Below, in pieces: positions 58,110 to 64,000 of a DNA stretch of 64,000 bases (positions are counted from its first letter, which is position 1; every line of letters starts with the position of its first letter). The notes below the pieces were generated by a model. It saw nothing but the letters and a program-made list of their open reading frames with translations. It was not told the DNA's origin and made no database searches. The stretch comes from Larus michahellis. Its lineage: Eukaryota; Chordata; Aves; Charadriiformes; Laridae. The stretch spans positions 68,814,661 through 68,878,660 of the forward strand of contig NC_133897.1 in assembly GCF_964199755.1 (NCBI RefSeq), written 5' to 3'. The position numbers were made by a program, and so were the translations under genes.

Positions 58110-58810
58110 GAACAAGGTTTTATTGTCTTTAGCTCATATCTGTGGCAGAGCAGATGCTCACGAGCACCCTCACAAAACAAGAGCTCTCACTCCAGAACAG
58201 CCGACGACAGACACAGTCAGATGGGAGAAAACAGCCTTTTATTGTGGACAGAGATGAGGTGGGGGAGCCCAGGAATGGCAGGGCTTCGTCTCCTGCCAGG
58301 AAAGCGGCACCTGCAACGACAGAGTCAGAAAGCAGTGATGAAGCCAGAAAGGCAGGACTTGGTTGCCCTTTCTTTGGGAAACAGAGTCGACAAGGAGTTG
58401 TTTGTAGGCCAGAAGAGAGAGCTCTTGCGGGCATTGTCGAGGGGATGGCTCTGGCGCCGTATCCCCCTGGGAAATGCCCTTGGAGACTGTGCGTGTGCCG
58501 AGATGCGCAGCGCCCCTGTGGCACGCAGCAGAGCTCCGTGGGGAGCCCCTGGGGAGCTGCCGTGGAGTTCTTTGCAAAGGCTGAGCAGAGCAGTTTGCCC
58601 AGCTGGGCAAGATGGGCAGCAGAGCCTGGGACTCACCTGGGCTTCTCCCTCCTCTTTTTCCGTCCCCGTCTTTTGCGCTCTTCCTTCTGTTCTCTTCTTT
58701 TTGGCGTTGCCTCTCCTCGTGCCAGGCCTCTTCTCTCTTCCTTTTTCTTGGGGTTTCAGTTTCCTGGAGGGAGCCTGCAAAGCTTTCCATGGCGCAGTGG
58801 GGTTAGATAG
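58110..58810 (-). other. Possible 3' end of the minus-strand unit gene
   Basis: On the minus strand an exon-like stretch (58790-58640) is rich in K, R and E (PRKRKREEAWHEERQRQKEE). It ends at a strong donor GCCCAG-GTGAGT near 58638. Further on, two AATAAA signals occur at about 58233 and 58117. A second donor AAGAAG-GTAAAA lies near 58871. This would suit the terminal exons of the RhoGAP-like transcript starting to the right, but the joins are not established. Confidence 0.3.
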
Positions 58811-59333
58811 GTCAAGGCGGCATCAGCTGGATTCCTGAGGTCTTGATGGAAGGAAAGCTGGCTCCTTTTACCTTCTTTCCTGGGAAAGGCTCTTTAGTTG
58901 TTGTGCGCATGCCGGGGAGTCTCCCGTGGTCTCTGGGGCGGTGGGAGGCAAAGCAGCGGGTGCCTAAAGCAGAAATGTTGGCGTTAGCAGTGGTGTCCCT
59001 TGCCCTGCCCAAAGGCAACAGAGAAAAAATACCAGGAAGAGGCAGAGCAGCTGCTTGGACTCCTCAGGAACTCCTCCTAGACGAGACGCCTTGTGCCAGG
59101 GTTTGTGGACCTGCCCTACCTCTGCCGTTTCCCGTCTTCCCACCGGATCTACTCCTGCTCTTGCAAAGGCAACTCTGGAAAGCAAAAACCCGTGCAGCAA
59201 AGTGACTTGTGGGAAGTGGACAAGAGCTAAAGCAAAAGCCACCCAAAGCCCTGCAGCAGCTTTGCGCTCAGGCTGGGAGAACGCTCAGTCCCTCCTGCTA
59301 CCTGTGGCTGTGTCCATGGCTGCTGGCGACTCC

Positions 59334-59679
59334 TCATCTGAGGGAGTGGAAAGGCCAGACGTCTTGGCCCCAGAGATTGCCCAGTGTTTCTCTCTCCACC
59401 AGGAAGTCCAGCAGCCCCTTGACCTGCACACGTGAGAGCCTTGCTTTCAGGGCAGGTGTCTGAAAAGGTGTGGAGCAGCCTTTGCCACTGCTCCCCCTTG
59501 GCTCCCTGCAGAAGGCAGGCTGTGGCTGTGGGGCTGCTCTTGCAGGCAGGCAGCCCAGCAGCTTTTGCTGAAGAGAGGAGGCAGGCAGGGACGTCTGAGG
59601 CTCCAAGCTGTGATGGGCCTGGAAAGCTGCAGGCGGCTGCTCGAGACAGCGTACCTTCTCCGTCCCCTCCAGCATGGCC

Positions 59680-59718
<39 letters not shown>

Positions 59719-60168
59719 TCCTCCTGAGGTGGGCTCATCAGGTTTGTCCCAGCGCAGATGGCCAGGTTGGTGCAGCTCCTCCTGCTGGTGGACGCGTTGC
59801 GGCGGATGTGGCGCAGGATGGAGAGGAGCCGCTTCAGGAGGAGGCCTTTGGCCGCAGGCAACTTGTGGTCCACCCTGAGGGAACAGAAGACAACGTTAAG
59901 AAAGCAGGTGTTGCCCAGAGGCATGGCCGAAGCTCGGCCAAGGCAGGTGGGAGGCAGCGGCTGTGTTGCACAGCTTTGGCGGTGCTCTGAGGCAGCGGTC
60001 AGGGCTGCTGCTCGAGAGGCAGGCTGCTGGCCACACTTACGCTTTCAGCTCTTCCAGTTTTGCCTGCTTGCTCGTCCTCTGCAGGGCTGGCATCCCGTGC
60101 TGGTAGAGGTGGCTGACGAGGAGCTTGGTGGGGATGCTTTGGAGGAAGTTGTGCGATGGCAAGGGCTC
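59334..60168 (-). CDS. TAGAP-like RhoGAP, three exons, unit 2 (partial)
   Basis: Exons: 60168-60041 (EPLPSHNFLQSIPTKLLVSH, ending EELK), 59874-59655 (LPAAKGLLLKRLLSIL, TNLAICAGTNLMSPPQE, 12 leucines, EAMLEGTEK) and 59423-59334 (VKGLLDFLVERETLGNLW, stop). The phases (2, 0) fit and all introns are GT-AG. The three exons cover the second half of a RhoGAP domain, including the Asn-Leu-Ala helix and the final LVEFLI-like helix. TAGAP is the closest family I can name. In the last exon the stop comes early; a shifted frame reads GLSTPSDEESPAAMDTATG, so there may be a frameshift. The N-terminal half with the arginine finger was not seen up to 64000. The 12-Leu run from CTG codons is odd inside a conserved fold. 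Confidence 0.65.
59682..59717 (+). repeat. (CAG)n/(CTG)n triplet repeat, unit 2
   Basis: Twelve CAG triplets on the plus strand, read as leucine on the minus strand. One more than in unit 1. Confidence 0.95.
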
Positions 60169-60548
60169 CTGCTTTTTCTTGGGTTTGTTCTTGTCTTTTT
60201 AACTGGCTTTGATTGTTTTTGATTGTTTTTCGTATTTTTTCGAGTTGTTTCTTGGCCAGTCTTGCCCAAACTTCTTTGTGTCAGAGTGGAACTCTTGTGC
60301 TTGTGCAAAGGAAGAGCTGTGTGTGCACCTCGAATGTTTCCGTGGATGGGGCGTCTGCCGTCTTTGGTGCCCTGTTGCTATTGTGTGGGCACGGCCAGGG
60401 TGGGTCTGGCTTCTTCTTCAGCCACCCCTTGGTTAGCTGAGGGGAGGGCTAGCTGAGGACAGCCACCCCGCACTGGCTTTCTCATCCTCAGAGTGAAACG
60501 CTGCCAAGTCCAGGCCCCAATAACCTGGGTGGCGCTGCAGGGGAGTCC

Positions 60549-60829
60549 AAGAGGCTGCGGCGTTGTGCAGCGGTCTCCAGCGGTGTCTGGCGGTCTCTGA
60601 CGGTCTCCGGTGGTCTCCTGTGGTCTCTGGCGATCTCCAGCGGTGCCTGGTGGTCTCCGATGGTCTCCGATGGACTCCGGCGGTTTCCAGCGGACTCCGA
60701 TGGTCTCCGGTGCGAGACCACCGGAGACCGCCGGACACCACCAGTGTCTGGTCATCTCCGGCGGTCTCCGATGGTGTCCTGCGGCGGTCTCTGGTGGTCT
60801 CCGTCGCTCTCCGTCCGTCTCCAGCCATC
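60549..60829. repeat. GGTCTCC-GG minisatellite with internal hairpin, unit 2
   Basis: Copy of 53340-53620, including the 11-bp inverted repeat near 60703-60728. Confidence 0.85.
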
Positions 60830-61388
60830 TGGAAGGGACTCCTGCTGGTACTATGGGGCTGCCGGCCTGAAGATGGCAGCCCCTCTCCTCGCCTCTTCCC
60901 CACAGCTCTGAAATAGAAAGCATCGAATGGTTGAGGTTGGAAAAGAAGTGGAAGCTCAAGGTGGTGCTGCCAAGTCCCCAGCTAAACCCTTTTGGTGAGG
61001 AAATCTTTGCTACCAGCCCATCTAAAGGTCGCCTGGCACAACTGGAGGCCGTTTTCTCTGTTGTCCTATCCCTGGTGACTTGGGAGAAGAGAGCAAGGGC
61101 CACCTGGCTCCAAGCTCCTCTCGGGGAGTTGTAGGGAGCGGCAAGGTCTCCTGCTGGTGCTGTGGGGCTGTCGGGCAGAAGGTGGCAGCCCCTTTCCTCT
61201 CCCTCTCCGTCTCGCTCTCCCTCTCCCTCTCCTTTCCTCTTGCCCAGGCGTGAGGGCAGAGGAGATGTCCCCCCTTGGTGAGGGGCAGGGTCTAGGGGAA
61301 GGGGAAAGCAGGGCTCCTCAGCGGCTTGAGAGCCGTCTGATCTTGCTGCGGAGCCTGCCGCGTGGCGGTGTGGATGGCCCACTTACGG

Positions 61389-61829
61389 TTAGCGTCGTCT
61401 GCGGGACTGGCGCCGCTTGCTGGGTCCTGGCTTTGCGGAGGGTCCCTGAGAGGCGGCGGGGGTCCTGCGGCGCTTTGGGCACAGTGCTGCTGGAGGCAGC
61501 CTGGCCATGGTGGAGGCGTGCCCCGTCATGGCTGCGGGAGATGGATCGACCTCCATGGGCTCTTGGTCGTCCGTGGGGGCATCGACCTCCATGGGCTCTC
61601 CCTCGTCCCTGGTCTGCAGCAAGTCGACCTCCATGGGCTCTACCTTGTCCCTCTTGTGCGGTGGGTCGACCTCCATGGGCTCCACTCGCCCGCCATGGCT
61701 GCTGCTGCTGGTGTCCAGCCACTTGCGCTTTTGGGTGTGTTTGGGCATCCTCGGGGCTTCCAAGGAGCCTCTTGTGGCTGGGCCCACCCAATGTGGGCAC
61801 TCGTCCCACCCAATGTGGGCACTCGTCAC
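61389..61829 (-). CDS. EPMEVD-repeat ORF, unit 2 (unknown protein)
   Basis: Same 146-codon frame as in unit 1 with a handful of substitutions (for example HASTM for HTSTM, DLLQTRD for DLPQTRD) and no indel. Substitutions are few and both overlapping frames stay open, so the comparison does not decide which is coding. Confidence 0.35.
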   Translation of the reverse strand: MTSAHIGWDECPHWVGPATRGSLEAPRMPKHTQKRKWLDTSSSSHGGRVEPMEVDPPHKRDKVEPMEVDLLQTRDEGEPMEVDAPTDDQEPMEVDPSPAAMTGHASTMARLPPAALCPKRRRTPAASQGPSAKPGPSKRRQSRRRR

Positions 61830-64000
61830 TCTTTGCCGCCTCCTCCTCTCCCAAGCAGGCTTGCTGCGAGAATCTGTAGGTGCTGAGCGAGCTGTGGGCC
61901 AGCCGCAGAGGTGCCTGCTTGCCTAACGGCAGGCCGGTGACGTCACCAACGGCCGCCGGTGTGGCTGGGAGGGCGGCCCAGGAGGCCCTGAAGGCCCCAT
62001 TGCCCTGAAGGGCCTTTTGCTTGCCAGAGAGCAAGGCTTTTCCTGGGGCAGCGGGACTGCCCTGCAGCTGCCCTCGTGTGCCCTGGGCTCCAGCCCCCTC
62101 CTCCTGCCAGGCCTGGGGTCCCCTCAAGGCCACGGTGGCCACAGGAGGGCCATTTTCTGCCGTTTGCACTGTGTCCTTTTGCAAAAGGGCAGAGCATGGC
62201 GGCGGAATTGCAGGCCAGAGGTAGCCTGGAAAGCCCAGTTCCTCTTTTCCCCTGTTGCACTTGCCAGAAGTTGTTGCTTGAAACTTGTAGTCATGTTCTT
62301 CACCAGCTGTAAAGCGATCCTTCTTCACAAGTGCCGCCTGGAAAGAGACACATCCCAGATTTCTCCCCCAGCAGTGCTCTCCGTCCCTGGCCTGGACCAA
62401 TTGTGTCGAAAGGAGAAAATAGTTTCATTTCTGTGGCTGCTCATTTCTTGATCTCTTCACCCCCGCCCACCCCCAGCCCCGCGCCCTCTCTCTTTCTCTG
62501 AAAAAAGCAGGAGCTCCCTTGATTGTGGTCGGTGGCCTTGTGCAAAATGTCTGGCCAATGTTTTCAAAGCACACTCCTTGAGTGTAAGGAGCTCTTGAAT
62601 GTACTTGCTTCCTTCTTCTGTGGTGCTGCAGAGCTGTCTGTGAAAGGCAGGAGGAGAGGTGGGCAGGTGGGTGTGTGCAGAGGCCCATGTTTAGGTGTGC
62701 TTGCCCAGCAGGTGGTTGCCAGAGCAGTGGTGGCCCCTGAGCTCTAGGAGATGTGTGGAATGGATGTCTGAAAGCCTGCTGCCTTGAGTGGGCTTTCTTG
62801 TCTTGAAAGGCAGTTGGTAGCTGAACGTTTGTGCAAACCTTTGGAGGTTGTCAGGGAAGTGTTGCAAAAGTATTTGAGAGCCGCCGTGGTCAAGGTTTTC
62901 TCTAAGCGTGATCCATTGAAGCGTTTCCTAGAGAAGTCTTTAGAGCATCTGCAGTCTCTGGAGCCTTTGCCTGTGATGCGCTTGATTTGTGCAGGTGATT
63001 TTCCGCGTTGATGCCGAGGCAAGGAGTTGGGTGGAAAGTGCAGTGAAAAGCTTTCAGTCTCGCTGAGAGAAATGGAAATAACTGATGTGCTTTTTTCCAC
63101 TGCAGGGCAGGAAGAGAGGGCCCAGGGCCAGGAAGGGGGTGTTGCCTATTTGTTGTTTCTAGGTGGCTGCTTTTTCAGCACGTGCTCTAGCGTGTCTGTT
63201 GGAGGGTGGCAGATTGGATGGATCCTTGGTTTCATTCCTCTGAGAGTAACTCTTTTCAACTCCCCCCGTGCTTTTTGTCTCAAAGGATCGCCAGGTGGGA
63301 CATGCATGGATTGCTCTCCGTGGCAGTGAAGTGCAGCCCCCAGAACTGCCTGCCAAGCTCCGTTGGTCCTGCCTGGCAGTGGAAGCCCATCAAATGGAGT
63401 GCAGCTAAGAGTGATGTGGAGCGCCCTGCTTCCATCGGGGAGAGCAAGGCTGCTGCTGAAGGGCCAAGCTGTCAGGCTGGTGGCCGAGCCAAGGAGCAGA
63501 AAAGAAGGATTCCCAAAAGGCCGGAGTGCTCCCTTCAGCGTGGATGGCTATGGCTTTGCACTGGGTGAGCCTGATTTCCTTCCTCTTCGTCCCTTCCTTG
63601 TCTCCCTCCTCCTTCCTTCCTTCCTCTCTTTCCTTTCCTCCTCTTGGCAGGAAGGAGAGGGAAGAGACAGCTGTTGACAGCTGCCTTCTGTCAAGAGATG
63701 CCTTTCAACTGTGGAGATGCCCTGCAGCTCTTGTTGGGGTTTGTGTTGCATTCTGCCTCCTGTATTTTCTTCCGCCCCAGAAACTTGCCTTTGCTAGGCA
63801 GCCGCTCTCGATCCTTTTGCTGGGTTTCGGTACGAGTTGCCTGCGCACTTTGGTTTTGGAGCCTTCCATCAGGCAATCGTGGGCATGAGGATGGCAGGTT
63901 TCCAAGTTGCCAGCTGCACTTGCTTGGGATGAGCCCCGAACATAACCCTTGGGGAGCCTTGGCTTTGTTTCCAAGCTTTCTTGGTTGCCTTAGCACGTAT

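Larger units (their letters stand above)
51983..59112 (+). repeat. Tandem segmental duplication, unit 1 (7,130 bp)
   Basis: The sequence starting GCCCTACCTCTGCCG at 51983 restarts at 59113 in the same orientation. It runs parallel to the window end (for example 52836 with 60045, 54151 with 61318, 56537 with 63705). Identity looks about 99 % apart from indels: a run of leucine codons, a CTCCCTCTCCGTCTCG repeat 42 bp longer here, a block near 52057-52128 present only here, and a block of roughly 190 bp (59251-59438) present only in unit 2. The part 56.9-59.1 kb has no visible partner because unit 2 leaves the window. Confidence 0.95.
59113..64000 (+). repeat. Tandem segmental duplication, unit 2 (runs off the window)
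   Basis: Second copy of the 7.13-kb unit, direct orientation, cut by the window end. See unit 1 for the comparison. One indel matters for coding claims: GGAAGGCATC at about 56213 is GGAAGCCCATC here (about 63382), shifting any plus-strand frame. Confidence 0.95.

Overview
This is vertebrate nuclear DNA, almost certainly from a bird. It carries several CR1 LINE fragments with the typical 3' tail (repeats of ATTCTATG), many gammaretrovirus-like endogenous retroviruses and solitary LTRs, GC-rich CpG islands, and spliced genes with small introns. I saw no bacterial-type operons, no tRNA or rRNA genes and no CRISPR array.

Layout. (1) 1-424: an LTR on the minus strand, cut by the window edge. (2) 425-11820 and 19221-28961: the two arms of a large inverted repeat (palindrome). 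Each arm carries a copy of a SENP2-like SUMO protease gene. The right-arm copy (minus strand, 29051 to 22670) can be assembled into ten exons with consistent phases. It encodes 338 residues with an intact His/Asp/Gln/Cys catalytic set. The left-arm copy has a 4-bp frameshift at the start of the protease domain, and its first exon is not in the window. (3) 11821-19220: the spacer, a stack of broken retroviral pieces: a plus-strand LTR with a gag start, and a minus-strand pol-env provirus interrupted by LTR insertions. (4) 29.1-34.2 kb: mostly featureless DNA. (5) 34.25-37.5 kb: a second minus-strand gammaretrovirus-like provirus with altered catalytic motifs in protease, reverse transcriptase and integrase. 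(6) 38.0-38.9 kb: a CR1 fragment and a CpG island. (7) 39.54-42.07 kb: a short, five-exon FSIP2-like gene on the minus strand with a polyadenylation signal. (8) 47.04-50.55 kb: the ELM2-SANT-zinc-finger half of a ZNF541-like gene on the minus strand, with one apparent frame break. (9) 51983 to the end: a direct tandem duplication, unit about 7.13 kb. It holds exons of a TAGAP-like RhoGAP gene with a CTG-encoded leucine run, an ORF with four EPMEVD repeats, and a GGTCTCC minisatellite.

How it fits together. The window looks like an ampliconic neighbourhood: an inverted duplication next to a direct duplication. It also holds relatives of two genes known for spermatogenesis roles in mammals (FSIP2, ZNF541). 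Identity between the palindrome arms is near complete close to the spacer and falls outward, as expected if gene conversion acts mainly on the inner arms. Exons were assembled by eye from splice sites, reading phase and remembered family motifs; none has been tested against transcripts.
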